A stretch of 64,000 nucleotides of DNA from positions 1 to 64,000 of the forward strand of contig JAPDIZ010000008.1 in the NCBI GenBank assembly GCA_029259355.1, in the 5' to 3' direction. The notes beneath the pieces were generated by a model. It worked only from the letters and a program-made list of their open reading frames with translations, had not been told where the DNA came from and ran no database searches. Source of the stretch: Candidatus Bathyarchaeota archaeon (GTDB taxonomy: Archaea > Thermoproteota > Bathyarchaeia > JAPDIZ01). Position 1 is the first letter of the stretch; the number at the start of each line of letters is the position of its first letter. Below are positions 48,603 through 57,314 of the stretch, one piece after another. Made by a program: the position numbers and the translations under genes.

Positions 48603-48635
48603 GCGTGTTCTGCTTAAAAGCGTGTTCTGCGTAAA
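48603..48635. repeat. Tandem direct repeat upstream of larC
   Basis: GCGTGTTCTGCTTAAA (48603-48618) is repeated as GCGTGTTCTGCGTAAA (48620-48635), period 17 with one mismatch. It ends 21 bp before the larC ATG, so each copy contains a TTAAA/TAAA-like element near box A. It could be a duplicated promoter or an operator. Confidence 0.7.
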
Positions 48636-48656
48636 CTAATCGGATGCGTGAGGCTT

Positions 48657-49901
48657 ATGGAGAGAGTTGTTTACTTCACCTGCAGCGTAGCTGGCGTATC
48701 AGGCGACATGATTGTAGCAGCTTTAGCCGACCTATGCCCGCACCCCGAGGAAGTTTTAGATAGGCTTAGAAAAGCCTCGCACACGCTCTCGCCTCTAGGC
48801 TCCTTCAAAGCATCGATCTCTGAAGCGAGGAGGAGGGGAGTTAGGGGAAAGAGGTTTGAGGTTGTGCGCAGCGGTGGTCGAGGCCACGTCTCCGCCACCC
48901 TCTTCGCAGAGGTGGTCGAAAAAGCAGCTTCGGAGGTAGGTCTATCCAGCGACGCCTATTCCTTCGTCGAGAAGTTTGTTGCTCAGCTGGTCGAGGCTGA
49001 GGCGAGGGTTCACGGCGTTGAGCCAAGCGATGTGGAGCTTCACGAGCTTGGCTCGGTTGATACGGCGGTGGACGTGCTAGCTGTTGCGCTGTTCACAGAT
49101 GAGCTGGGGCTTTGGAGATGCGAAGCTTTTTGCTCAGAGATCGCTGTGGGAAGCGGTTTCGTGGACACTTCTCACGGAAAGCTCCCTATCCCACCGCCCA
49201 TAACCTCAGAAGTTGCCAAAAAAGCCGGGTATGCGCTAGTAGGTTCTCCAGCGAAGGCAGAGCTAGCCACCCCCACCGGGGTTTTGGCGCTCTATGCTCT
49301 GGGAGCTAAGTACGTTCCTCTCATGCCCTCGATGAAGCTATCGAGGGTTGGGTGTGGTTGTGGATCAAGAGAGTTTGAAGAATTCCCAAATGTTCTCTGG
49401 GTGTTAGTCGGCGAGAAGCCCCCGGCCTCTGTGGGGTTTAGCGAAGTTGTTGAGCTGGAGACCACGGTAGACGACGTACCGGGAGAAGTGGTTGGGGGCT
49501 TGTTTGAGGAGCTCTTCGAGAGAGGGGCTTTGGATGTAGTAGTAATTCCTGCATTGGGGAAGAAGAACCGACCCGCATACGTCGTCAAGGCTTTGGCTAA
49601 GCCCGAAAACTACTCTGATGTCGCCCTAGGGCTTATGCAACACCTCGGCACGCTTGGAGTGAGGGTTCAGCCTCTCCAGAGATATGTCGCAGAGCGGATG
49701 CAGGCTAAGGTCTCGATAAGAGCTTTTGGGCAGTCGTTTCTGGTGAGGGTTAAAGCTGTGCTGGGGAGCGATGGGAGGGTTCTGCGCGTAAAGCCTGAGT
49801 ACGAAGACGTAAAGGCAATCTCTAAAGCTGTTGGAAAGCCCTTTGCTGAGGTGTGGAGAGTGGTTGAGCAAGAAGCTAGGCGAGTGCTGGAGAAGCGCTA
49901 G
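48657..49901 (+). CDS. larC: LarC-like pyridinium-3,5-bisthiocarboxylic acid mononucleotide nickel chelatase
   Basis: The 414-aa protein has GVSGDMIVAALADL, DVELHELGSVDTAVDVL, DTSHGKLPIPPP and ATPTGVLALYALG, with a long C-terminal part (LETTVDDVPGEVVG). LarC inserts nickel into the pincer cofactor. Here LarC is one continuous frame, unlike the frameshift-split Lactobacillus form. ATG 48657 is preferred to GTG 48648. The stop overlaps purP by 4 bases. The cofactor serves lactate racemase-family enzymes, none seen here. Confidence 0.9.
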   Translation: MERVVYFTCSVAGVSGDMIVAALADLCPHPEEVLDRLRKASHTLSPLGSFKASISEARRRGVRGKRFEVVRSGGRGHVSATLFAEVVEKAASEVGLSSDAYSFVEKFVAQLVEAEARVHGVEPSDVELHELGSVDTAVDVLAVALFTDELGLWRCEAFCSEIAVGSGFVDTSHGKLPIPPPITSEVAKKAGYALVGSPAKAELATPTGVLALYALGAKYVPLMPSMKLSRVGCGCGSREFEEFPNVLWVLVGEKPPASVGFSEVVELETTVDDVPGEVVGGLFEELFERGALDVVVIPALGKKNRPAYVVKALAKPENYSDVALGLMQHLGTLGVRVQPLQRYVAERMQAKVSIRAFGQSFLVRVKAVLGSDGRVLRVKPEYEDVKAISKAVGKPFAEVWRVVEQEARRVLEKR

Positions 49902-51013
49902 TAAACCACTTCGGAAAGCCTCCCCCGCTTAGATGCTTCTCTAACCTCGCGCGCAATCCTCCTCCCCGTAGACATAGGCTCATCGAAGAGGAAGTGGCTG
50001 TAGGGAGAGCCCATGGGGTATAGGTTTGTTCCCGCCACTATCCTAGCAGATACTTCGAAGACGACGAAGTCGAGGTCTGGGGTGCATATGGTCTCTACAC
50101 AGAACGGGCCAATCATTCCTGGTGGGAAGAGCTTTAGCGAAGCCTCAACCACCGAGGAGGCTATGTCGAAGAGCTTCTCCAAAAGCGCTTCCCTAACCAC
50201 CATCGGAAGGTTTCCCGTAACCACGTAGCTGGGCTCTGGCCAGCTCCCTCCCCTAGACGCTGTGACCACTCTGTGCAGCTCGTCAATGTTTGACTCAATC
50301 CTCCTATCGATCCCCAGAAGCTCGAGCCTGCCGTCAGCGACTCGGTAGCCGTTGGAGAAGAGGGGTGTATAGAAGAAGTGGGGGTAGTAGCGAACACCAA
50401 CCACGAGCTCCTGGATAACGGGCCTCTGGGCCTCCTCTGGCGAGATGAGGCCCCTAGAAACCATTTCCTTAACCTTTTGCTCAAACTCCTCGGGGGAAGA
50501 AGCTACGAACATCCCTCTCCCGCCCTTGGCTCCGGGGAACTTGACCAAGCACGGAGAGCTGATCCGGGATGGGCTGCCTACCTCGCGAGGGAGCTCAACC
50601 CCGGCTTCGCCAAGCCATCTGTACATTTTTTCGCGAGACCCCTCCCACTCTAGCGTGAGGCGGTTTCCAAACATGGGGACAGCGAACTCCTTCAACAGCT
50701 TATCAGCGCCAACGTACTCCACGAAGGAGCCGTGGGGAACCACTACCGCGTTTAGCTCTCTAAGCCTCTGCTGGACGCTGTCATTCAGCACATCGGCGAA
50801 TTCCCTGACCTCGATGAACACATCTGGCTTTGCCAGCGGAAAAGCTTCGTAGACCCTCCGCCTACTTGGTGTGCATATGCCGATGGTTCTAAACCCCTCT
50901 AGCCTAGCTCCGTGGAAGATCTGGAGCGCGCTGTGAGAGCACATGGTCGCGAACGATATTCTGCTCTCATCGTATCTTGCCAGAATCTCCGAGATCTCTT
51001 GGTGGGTGATCAT
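49898..51013 (-). CDS. purP: FAICAR synthetase PurP (ATP-grasp)
   Basis: The 371-aa protein matches PurP, which makes FAICAR from AICAR, formate and ATP in archaeal purine synthesis: SFATMCSHSALQIFHGARLEGF, VPMFGNR, the ATP-grasp glycine loop VKFPGAKGGRGMF, VIQELVVGVRYYPHFFYTPL, and ELLGIDRRIESNID. The glycine-rich loop is intact. It lies directly after a paralogue, with 13 bases between them. The two are likely one transcription unit. Confidence 0.92.
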   Translation of the reverse strand: MITHQEISEILARYDESRISFATMCSHSALQIFHGARLEGFRTIGICTPSRRRVYEAFPLAKPDVFIEVREFADVLNDSVQQRLRELNAVVVPHGSFVEYVGADKLLKEFAVPMFGNRLTLEWEGSREKMYRWLGEAGVELPREVGSPSRISSPCLVKFPGAKGGRGMFVASSPEEFEQKVKEMVSRGLISPEEAQRPVIQELVVGVRYYPHFFYTPLFSNGYRVADGRLELLGIDRRIESNIDELHRVVTASRGGSWPEPSYVVTGNLPMVVREALLEKLFDIASSVVEASLKLFPPGMIGPFCVETICTPDLDFVVFEVSARIVAGTNLYPMGSPYSHFLFDEPMSTGRRIAREVREASKRGRLSEVVY

Positions 51014-51026
51014 ATCAAGCGCTTCC

Positions 51027-52127
51027 CTAAGTGACTACGTCTAAGAGCCTTCCCTGATCTAGGGCTTTTCTGACCTCCCTAGCTATTCGCCTCCCGGTGC
51101 TCATGGGCTCGCCATAGAACCACTTGGAGTAGGGGCTTGTGGTGGATATTATGGGGCTTCCGGGAACCCTCGGGCTTACGTCGAATATGCATATCTCGAG
51201 GTCAGTGGTGACTGCTCCCTGCAGCGCAAAAGGCCCTATGATGCCTGGGGGATACTCTTGCTTACAAACCTCCACAAACCTCTCGCCTATGTCGAAGACC
51301 TTCTCCAGCATCGACTCCCTAATGGTGGCTCCTTCGTGCCCTATCTCGATGTTTTGCGCGATGAGTCCCGCCTCGAGCTGCTCGCTTGCTGGAAGCCTCA
51401 GGATTCCGTCTAGGTTGGTCTGTATGCGCCTATCGATCCCCAAGAACTCTAGCGCGTCGTCTAGGGGTGAGTAGAAGTAGTTGAAGTTGAACAATGCGCC
51501 GACGACGAACTCCTCGATAACCGCGTTTTCCAAATCCCTCGGGTCTATCAAGCCAGCCCTAACCCTCTCCTCAGCTCTTCTCCGAAACTCCTCTGGGCTT
51601 GAGGCGAAGAAAAACGCTCTCTCGATCCTACGCTTGGCCTCGGGAACCTTGACTATAACCAGCCTATCGATCTCTTCTGGTGAGGAGAAGCGCTTTGGGT
51701 AGCGGATGCCTGCTTTCTCCAAGAGGTAGTACTGGTTTCTCGGCTGATCCCTCTCCTCAGTCCTCAGCATCGCTCTGCTTCCAAACAGCGGGATGAGGAA
51801 TCGGTCCTCGATGTTTTCGTATCCCACGTAGGTTGAGAAGGAGCGGTTGGGTACAAAAACCACGCTGAGTTCCCTCAACCTCTTCTGAACGTCTTCCCTA
51901 ACCACGTCAGCGAATCGGTCGAGGAGAATGACGTGGTCGATTATCCTGCGGTAGTACTTTACGTAGGGCTTTTCCCTACCCCTTTGGCAAACCACTACTG
52001 TTTCAAAGCCCTCGTCCTTTGCTCCATCGCAAATGTCTAGAGCGCTGTGGCTTCCTATGCAGCCTATCCTCACCTCTGATGCGCTATACGACTCGACTAC
52101 TTCGGCTAGCTCACTCCGCGTGATCAT
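51027..52127 (-). CDS. PurP paralogue with altered ATP loop
   Basis: The 366-aa protein is PurP-like throughout (IGCIGSHSALDICDGAKDEGF, EFVVGALFNFNYFYSPL, EFLGIDRRIQTNLD), but the ATP-grasp loop reads VKVPEAKRRIERAFF instead of PGAKGGRG. Glycines that contact the nucleotide are gone, so nucleotide binding may differ. Many archaea carry two PurP forms whose roles differ. It is the first gene of the pair. The mRNA probably starts just upstream of 52127. Confidence 0.85.
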   Translation of the reverse strand: MITRSELAEVVESYSASEVRIGCIGSHSALDICDGAKDEGFETVVVCQRGREKPYVKYYRRIIDHVILLDRFADVVREDVQKRLRELSVVFVPNRSFSTYVGYENIEDRFLIPLFGSRAMLRTEERDQPRNQYYLLEKAGIRYPKRFSSPEEIDRLVIVKVPEAKRRIERAFFFASSPEEFRRRAEERVRAGLIDPRDLENAVIEEFVVGALFNFNYFYSPLDDALEFLGIDRRIQTNLDGILRLPASEQLEAGLIAQNIEIGHEGATIRESMLEKVFDIGERFVEVCKQEYPPGIIGPFALQGAVTTDLEICIFDVSPRVPGSPIISTTSPYSKWFYGEPMSTGRRIAREVRKALDQGRLLDVVT

Positions 52128-52179
52128 GGAGAGACCCCTGTCTATGAGGTAGTGGGTTGGTGAAAAGATTTTTCGAGCC

Positions 52180-52639
52180 CTAAGCCCTCAAGTTGATGAT
52201 AGCTGATGCTCCTCCTGCGGTAACCACTCTGACGTTGTAGACGGTGTCGCTCTTGATGAAGCCCTCCTCAACCCATGTCTTCATGCACACCGTTTTGCTA
52301 GGCTCAACCTCATTCTTGTCCGTGGAGAAAGCTTATCCTATCAAGGCCATAGAACCTCTTCTCCCCGCCAGCTGCCCTGACGTAGGCTCCCTTTATCTTG
52401 GCCGCAGCTCCACCGACGTTTCCAAGGTACAATGCTATGTAGCAGGAGTTGCTCCTCTCTATGGTAGCTGCCTTAGCTACGATGCGAGCTCCTCCAACCT
52501 CTGAGTTGGTGGCTGAAATCGAGAAGGCTATGCTTCTGACGAAGTCGTGTACTATGAGCCCTGACACAACCGCTATGCAAATCATTAGGAGAACCGCGAC
52601 AATAGGCGACGTTGCCGAGCTCCTCCCGTTCAACTTCAC
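52180..52639 (-). pseudogene. Archaeal pilin-like gene with a single frameshift
   Basis: The first 92 residues begin GRSSATSPIVAVLLMICIAVVSGLIVHDF, the class III signal peptide and hydrophobic helix of archaeal pilins, and go to a stop at 52310. The downstream part in the next frame continues smoothly (KNEVEPSKTVCMKTWVEEG, VYNVRVVTAGGASA) to TAG at 52180. One extra base near 52325 accounts for it. The continuing sequence is typical of pilin C-terminal domains. It is either a recent knock-out, phase variation or a sequencing error. Confidence 0.65.
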
Positions 52640-52770
52640 CCATCTGCGCTTATGAAATCAAAAACTTTTTTCACAGAATGGTTGGCTCGTTATCTTATCA
52701 ACGTTTTCGACAAACCACGCCTCTCATGCAACCTCTTTCGGAGAAAAGGTTTTGAGTTAAGCGAGTTTTG

Positions 52771-52778
52771 TTTATAAG
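52771..52778 (+). promoter_or_regulatory. TATA box upstream of eL33
   Basis: TTTATAAG is a strong box A match. It is centred 19 bp upstream of ATG 52793 and 40 bp upstream of TTG 52814, so it bears on the start choice for the ribosomal protein gene. Confidence 0.6.
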
Positions 52779-52792
52779 AGCCTAAGAGGGGT

Positions 52793-53074
52793 ATGTGTAG
52801 CCCGGGGTTTGCCTTGGCGGTTGGAGTAATCGTCAACTACAGGATTGGGCCAAAGACGCAGAGGCCTCACGAGTACGTGGTTCGCATAGAGGGAGTTAGC
52901 GACCGGGACGAGGCGAGCGCTTACCTTGGGAGGAGGGTTGAGTGGGTTTCCCCCAAGGGGGAGAGGTTTGTGGGCTCCGTCGCTAGGCTACACGGTAACA
53001 ACGGAGCTGTGGTGGTTAGGTTTAGGAAGGGGTTGCCGGGAACAGCCTTGGGAACAAGGGTTGCTATACTCTAG
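52793..53074 (+). CDS. rpl35ae: Ribosomal protein eL33 (L35Ae)
   Basis: GVIVNYRIGPKTQRPHEYVVRIEGVSDRDEA and VARLHGNNGAVVVRFRKGLPGTALG are the L35Ae hallmarks, a small beta-barrel of the large subunit found in eukaryotes and some archaea. ATG 52793 is only about 19 bp from TTTATAAG (52771-52778), so the real start may be TTG 52814. It is followed four bases later by arginine decarboxylase. Confidence 0.9.
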   Translation: MCSPGFALAVGVIVNYRIGPKTQRPHEYVVRIEGVSDRDEASAYLGRRVEWVSPKGERFVGSVARLHGNNGAVVVRFRKGLPGTALGTRVAIL

Positions 53075-53077
53075 GAG

Positions 53078-53584
53078 ATGTGTAGGGGTATGAAGAGCGG
53101 TTTTCCAGAAGCTCTGCTTCCAAAGAGGTTTTTCGTAACCACGGGTAGGGGGTTGAGCAACCACTCCCCGCTAAACGCTTTCGACGCTGCTCTCGTTGAC
53201 GCGGGGATACAGCAGTGCAACCTCGTACCAGTCTCATCCATCCTCCCCCGCGACGCTGAGGAGATTGAGTTCTACAAGTTTCCACCTGGAGCCATAACCT
53301 TCTGCGTAATGGCTAAGCACGTGGGCAGAGCAGGCGAAATTATTGGAGCAGGCGTCTGCTGGGGGATGGGGGTTGACTCTGAGGGAAACCGATACGGCTT
53401 GGTAGTGGAGGCTCACGGCCACCTCGACAACGAGTCGCTTGAAACAGAGCTTAGGATGAAGCTTAAGGAGATGGCTAGGATTAGGAGGATGAGGCTATAC
53501 GCGAGCGGCGTAAAGGTCGACTCTATGGTGGTTCCCCGAGGCAAGTATGGGTGTGTGGTTGCTGCACTAGTCTTTGCTCCGTGA
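53078..53584 (+). CDS. pdaD: Pyruvoyl-dependent arginine decarboxylase
   Basis: The 168-aa proenzyme contains LVPVSSILP at residues 49-57, where cleavage between S53 and S54 makes the pyruvoyl cofactor on the alpha chain. FFVTTGRGLSNHSPLNAFDAAL and CWGMGVDSEGNRYGLVVEAHGH are family blocks. It turns arginine to agmatine, the first step of archaeal polyamine synthesis. The gene lies between eL33 (3 bases) and DNA ligase. The downstream C-N hydrolases and HDAC protein may act on polyamines. Confidence 0.93.
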   Translation: MCRGMKSGFPEALLPKRFFVTTGRGLSNHSPLNAFDAALVDAGIQQCNLVPVSSILPRDAEEIEFYKFPPGAITFCVMAKHVGRAGEIIGAGVCWGMGVDSEGNRYGLVVEAHGHLDNESLETELRMKLKEMARIRRMRLYASGVKVDSMVVPRGKYGCVVAALVFAP

Positions 53585-53589
53585 GCTGA

Positions 53590-55287
53590 TTGGTTTTGGT
53601 AAGCTTTGAGCAGCTTTGTGAGCTTTGCGAAAAACTCGAAGCTACTTCAAGCCGCTTGATGCTCGCTCGCTTAGTAGCCGACTTCTTGAGGCAGTGTTCT
53701 CCTGAAGAGGTTGAGGCCTCGGTTAGGCTGATCCTCGGCAAGCCCATCCCAGCTGGCTATCTGAGAGCTCTGGAGGTTAGCTACTCAACTATTTTGTCGG
53801 TGGTTCTGCGCCTGACCTCCTCCACCAAGCAAGAGTTTGCCAAGATATACAACAAGTACGGAGACTTGGGAAGCGCTGTCAAGGAGCTCTTCGAGAAGAA
53901 GCCTCCTCCAAAACAAGTTCTCTTGGTGGAGCAGCCCCTAACCATCTTAGAGGTTCACAGACAGCTCATGGCTATGGCCGACGCCGTGGGGCCAGGGTCT
54001 AGGCTGAGAAAGGAGCGTATCTTGGCTGGGCTGCTCACTAGGTCTACTCCGCTCATGGCGAAGTACTTGGTGAAGGCTATCGGTGGAGAGATGCGCCACG
54101 GTGTCCGTGAGGGGGTTTTGGAGGAAGCTATAGCCAAAGCATTCGCTACCTCTCCAGAGCTGGTTCGCAGAGCACACATGCTCTCAGGCGACATCGCCAA
54201 AGTCGCTAGGATTGCTAGGGAGCGAGGCGAGGCTGGGCTCAAGAAGATGGGCCCAACGGTGTTTTCACCCCTTAGGCCCATGCTGGCTGAAGCTGCTAAC
54301 TCTGTGGACGATGCGCTCACAACCCATGGAGGAAAGACGCTTCTGGAGTACAAGCTCGATGGAGCAAGAGTTCAGATACACGTCAAGAACGGAGTCGTTA
54401 GGGTGTTTAGCCGGCACATGAAGGACGTAACCGAGTCGCTTCCAGAGGTTGTGGAGATGGTTCGGAACAACCTGAGGGCGAAGGAAGCCATCTTGGAGGG
54501 GGAGGTCGTAGGGGTTTCGCGAGACGGTAAGCTGCTTCCCTTCCAATACCTCATGAGGAGGTTTAGGAGGGTTCAGGATATCGAAGCTGTCGCTAAGCAG
54601 ATACCGGTCAAGCTCTTCCTATTCGACCTCCTCTACGTCGATGGCGAGTCGCTGATAGACCAGCCCCTCACCGAGCGTAGGAAAAGGCTTGAGGAGGTTG
54701 CGGGAAACCTCTCCATCATCAAGCAAATCGCTGCATCTTCCTCGGATGAGGCCTCCAAGTTCTTCGAAGAAGCAGTTTCTGAGGGGCACGAGGGCTTGGT
54801 AGCTAAGCAGCCCACCTCTCCCTACACACCGGGCATAAGGGGCAAGAAGTGGCTCAAGATAAAGAAGACTCCCGAAACCCTAGACCTCGTCATAATCGCT
54901 GCCGAGTACGGACACGGCTACCGCCACAAGTGGCTCAGCGACTACTACCTAGCCGCTAGAGACTCCGAGACGGGCGGTTTTGTTCAAGTTGGAAAAACCT
55001 TCACTGGCTTAACCGATGAGGAGATCGAGGAGATGACCAAGAGGCTGCTCGAGCTAGAGGTTTCTAGGAGGGGGAGGGTGGTTTTTGTCCAGCCAAAGGT
55101 TGTGGTTGAGGTGGCGTTTGCTGAGATACAGAAAAGCCCTCACTACAAGGGGGGATACGCCCTCAGGTTTGCGAGGATAACGAGGATAAGAGATGATAAG
55201 GAGCCTGAGGAAGCCGACACCATAGAGCGCGTCCGCGAAATCTTTGAGAAGCAGTGTGGGAGAAGCAAAGAGTCATCTAGCACCTAA
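53590..55287 (+). CDS. lig: ATP-dependent DNA ligase
   Basis: The 565-aa protein has catalytic Lys255 in motif I, LLEYKLDGARVQIH, followed by RVFSRHMKDVTESL (III), EAILEGEVVG (IIIa/IV), GHEGLVAKQPTSPY, and WLKIKKT (motif V). Archaeal replicative DNA ligase. The N-terminal DNA-binding domain spans about residues 1-210. It begins with TTG 53590, six bases after pdaD. Tail reads EKQCGRSKESSST, which is not conserved. Confidence 0.95.
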   Translation: MVLVSFEQLCELCEKLEATSSRLMLARLVADFLRQCSPEEVEASVRLILGKPIPAGYLRALEVSYSTILSVVLRLTSSTKQEFAKIYNKYGDLGSAVKELFEKKPPPKQVLLVEQPLTILEVHRQLMAMADAVGPGSRLRKERILAGLLTRSTPLMAKYLVKAIGGEMRHGVREGVLEEAIAKAFATSPELVRRAHMLSGDIAKVARIARERGEAGLKKMGPTVFSPLRPMLAEAANSVDDALTTHGGKTLLEYKLDGARVQIHVKNGVVRVFSRHMKDVTESLPEVVEMVRNNLRAKEAILEGEVVGVSRDGKLLPFQYLMRRFRRVQDIEAVAKQIPVKLFLFDLLYVDGESLIDQPLTERRKRLEEVAGNLSIIKQIAASSSDEASKFFEEAVSEGHEGLVAKQPTSPYTPGIRGKKWLKIKKTPETLDLVIIAAEYGHGYRHKWLSDYYLAARDSETGGFVQVGKTFTGLTDEEIEEMTKRLLELEVSRRGRVVFVQPKVVVEVAFAEIQKSPHYKGGYALRFARITRIRDDKEPEEADTIERVREIFEKQCGRSKESSST

Positions 55288-55304
55288 GCTCATGTTCTTC
55301 TCGT

Positions 55305-56120
55305 ATGCCCAGAAAGATTGTGGCCGCGGCTATTCAGCCCATGCCCAAGCAGACCCTGCGCAACCCAGAGAACGTAGCTCACGCTCTAGAGCTTATGGAG
55401 AAAGCCGCCTCCTTAGGCGCTGAGTTCCTCTGCTTCCCCGAGCTATACCCTTGGTCTGGGCTTGAGGAGCTTTTGGAGAAGGCGAAGGAGCTTGGGGTAT
55501 ACGCGATTGTGGGGATTGCGGAGTCCTCTACAAAGCGCTTCTACAACACTGCTGTGCTGATAGGCCCAGACGGTAGGGAGGTGGGTAGGCAGAGGAAGTT
55601 TCACCTCCTTGGCTCTTGGATAGACTTTGAGCCAGGAGAGGCGGTGGTGGAGGTTTTCGAAACCGACTTCGGAAGAGTTAGCATGCTCATCTGCTCAGAC
55701 CTCCTCTCGCTTCCCCAAACCGCAACCATAGCCATCTCAAAGGGAGCCGACCTAATCGCTCACCCAGCCATCCCCGGAGGAGCTATAGATAGAAACTGGC
55801 ACCCAACGCTTGCGCACAGATGCGTAGTAAACTACGTCCCCATAGTCGCATCCACTACAGCGAGGTGGAACCCCATTGTCGAGAGAGATGGAAAAGTCTT
55901 CATGAAGCTACCCCCAACCGGTGGGGGAAGCTGCATACTGATACCTCCACCTGCTTCCTCGATATCTGATGTAAAAAACTGGCTGAGCAAGCACCGCTTG
56001 GAGGAGTGTATAGTGGCTAAGGCGGGAGAAGGAGAAGAAGTGGTCGTTGCCGAAGTAGACTTGGAGGCGATATCGGAGGCGAGGGAGAAGCTTATGGAGG
56101 AAGCTCCTGGCTGGGGATAG
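55305..56120 (+). CDS. Nitrilase-superfamily (C-N hydrolase) enzyme
   Basis: The catalytic triad Glu-Lys-Cys is E46 (CFPELYPW), K98 (QRKFHLLG) and C130 (LICSDLLS). 271 aa is normal for omega-amidase- or carbamoylputrescine-amidase-like proteins. Family members hydrolyse amides, nitriles or carbamoyl groups. ATG 55305 follows DNA ligase by 17 bases. With pdaD three genes upstream, N-carbamoylputrescine or agmatine-derived amide is a plausible substrate but not proven. Confidence 0.88.
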   Translation: MPRKIVAAAIQPMPKQTLRNPENVAHALELMEKAASLGAEFLCFPELYPWSGLEELLEKAKELGVYAIVGIAESSTKRFYNTAVLIGPDGREVGRQRKFHLLGSWIDFEPGEAVVEVFETDFGRVSMLICSDLLSLPQTATIAISKGADLIAHPAIPGGAIDRNWHPTLAHRCVVNYVPIVASTTARWNPIVERDGKVFMKLPPTGGGSCILIPPPASSISDVKNWLSKHRLEECIVAKAGEGEEVVVAEVDLEAISEAREKLMEEAPGWG

Positions 56121-56214
56121 GAGTCTCAGCTACCCCAGGGTTTGAGTCATCGATCCAAGGAGGCAACTCTCTTCATCGACCCGTTTTTCTGTGGGGTTTC
56201 GGCTGGTAAATGCT

Positions 56215-56859
56215 TTACCCGCTCTCCAGCTCTGCGTACCTGAGTGTTGGGATGTGGAGTATGAAGTCTCTGAGCCTGTGGATGGGGACTACGTAAACTC
56301 CTTCGTAGAAGAGGTGCCTAGGCTCTCTAAGGGGGATTACCACGGGTATGACGAAGCCTTTAGACGCTGCCTCCTTAACCCACTTGGTCTCTGCGTGAGC
56401 AAGAGCCTCAGTCCGCTCCCTGTGGGCCTTAGCTGCTTTGGCGATAACGTACCAAGGAGAAGCTCTCTTCAAAAGCTTGCAGTCAACTGACACGATCGCG
56501 TCGTTTCCCAAAGCCAGTACGTCGACTTCCCAATACCTCCCAAGCGCTTTGAACCTCACGTGTGTGCGGGTTTCGTAGCCGAAGAGCTCGAAGGCTCCGG
56601 CGACTAGCTTCTCAAACTCCTTCCAACCAAGGCTCTGCGAAACCTTCTCGGGGTCGCTTCCCAGCTCTATGGCTCTGAGCGCGAGAAACACCTTGGCGTA
56701 GCCGCTCACCACGTACCTGCCGTCAGAGGTGGGTATGGTTGCGCCTTCCTCCACCAACCTGTCGAGAAAGCCCTTCACCAGAGACTTGCTTACTCTCGCG
56801 TGCTCAGCAACCCATTCAGCGTTTACGGCAGCTTCTGGGGACGCGATCAGCGCTTCCAA
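56215..56859 (-). CDS. wHTH plus Mrr-like PD-(D/E)xK nuclease
   Basis: The N-terminal ~70 residues look like a winged helix (AEWVAEHARVSKSLVKGFLDRLVEEG). After GWKEFEKLVAGAFELFGYETRTHV comes RYWEVDVLALGNDAIVSVDCKL, the PD-(D/E)xK pattern (E/D-V-D then D-C-K), the Mrr/restriction endonuclease-like nuclease core. Downstream of it VIPVVIPLREPRHL fits the end of that fold. TTG start at 56859. A 125-aa unknown gene is 32 bases upstream on the same strand. No methylase adjoins. Confidence 0.72.
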   Translation of the reverse strand: MEALIASPEAAVNAEWVAEHARVSKSLVKGFLDRLVEEGATIPTSDGRYVVSGYAKVFLALRAIELGSDPEKVSQSLGWKEFEKLVAGAFELFGYETRTHVRFKALGRYWEVDVLALGNDAIVSVDCKLLKRASPWYVIAKAAKAHRERTEALAHAETKWVKEAASKGFVIPVVIPLREPRHLFYEGVYVVPIHRLRDFILHIPTLRYAELESG

Positions 56860-56891
56860 GATCCTCCTTAAGACAAGTCTAGACCCGCTGT

Positions 56892-57269
56892 CTATAGCGA
56901 AACACCCTCCTCCCTAAGCATAGTAAGCGCTTTTGCAGCGCCCGTGGTTAGGTGGGATATAGCTGTTGAGAAGCTGCTCCTAAAGCCTTCAGCAAGCCTT
57001 TCCTCAAAGCTTTGCTGAGCGTTGGAGAACTCTTCGAGTGCGTCGGCGAAGTAGGCTTGTGCCCAAGGAGCTTTGGAGGATACTACGTTGGAGGCTATGG
57101 CTAGCTCAGACCTCGCAGCTGAGAGTATGGAAGTGGGTAGGGCGCGCTTCTCCTCGCTCGGCTCCTCCAGAAACGGGTCTACGAGGGAGAAGACCATGGA
57201 GAGAAGCGCTTTTCCGCGATCTGCGTAGTGAAAAACCAAAAACGCTTGAACAACCTTCTCTACATCCAA
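56892..57269 (-). CDS. Hypothetical protein upstream of the Mrr-like nuclease
   Basis: The 125-aa protein is Ala/Ser/Glu-rich and helical: KVVQAFLVFHYADRGKALLSMVFSLV, ARSELAIASNVVSSKAPWAQ, EEFSNAQQSFEERLAEGFRSS. No motif is recognised. It is co-directional with the nuclease, 32 bases away, so the two may form a unit. It starts ATG 57269. Confidence 0.6.
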   Translation of the reverse strand: MDVEKVVQAFLVFHYADRGKALLSMVFSLVDPFLEEPSEEKRALPTSILSAARSELAIASNVVSSKAPWAQAYFADALEEFSNAQQSFEERLAEGFRSSFSTAISHLTTGAAKALTMLREEGVSL

Positions 57270-57299
57270 TCAGCCCACCAAAGCCTAATCTATGCATGG

Positions 57300-57307
57300 G
57301 GTATTTA
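57300..57307 (+). promoter_or_regulatory. TATA box of the second nitrilase gene
   Basis: TATTTAAG lies 30-36 bp upstream of TTG 57333 and GTG 57339 but only about 12 bp upstream of TTG 57315, so one of the two later starts is more likely. Confidence 0.5.
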
Positions 57308-57314
57308 AGGGGAT

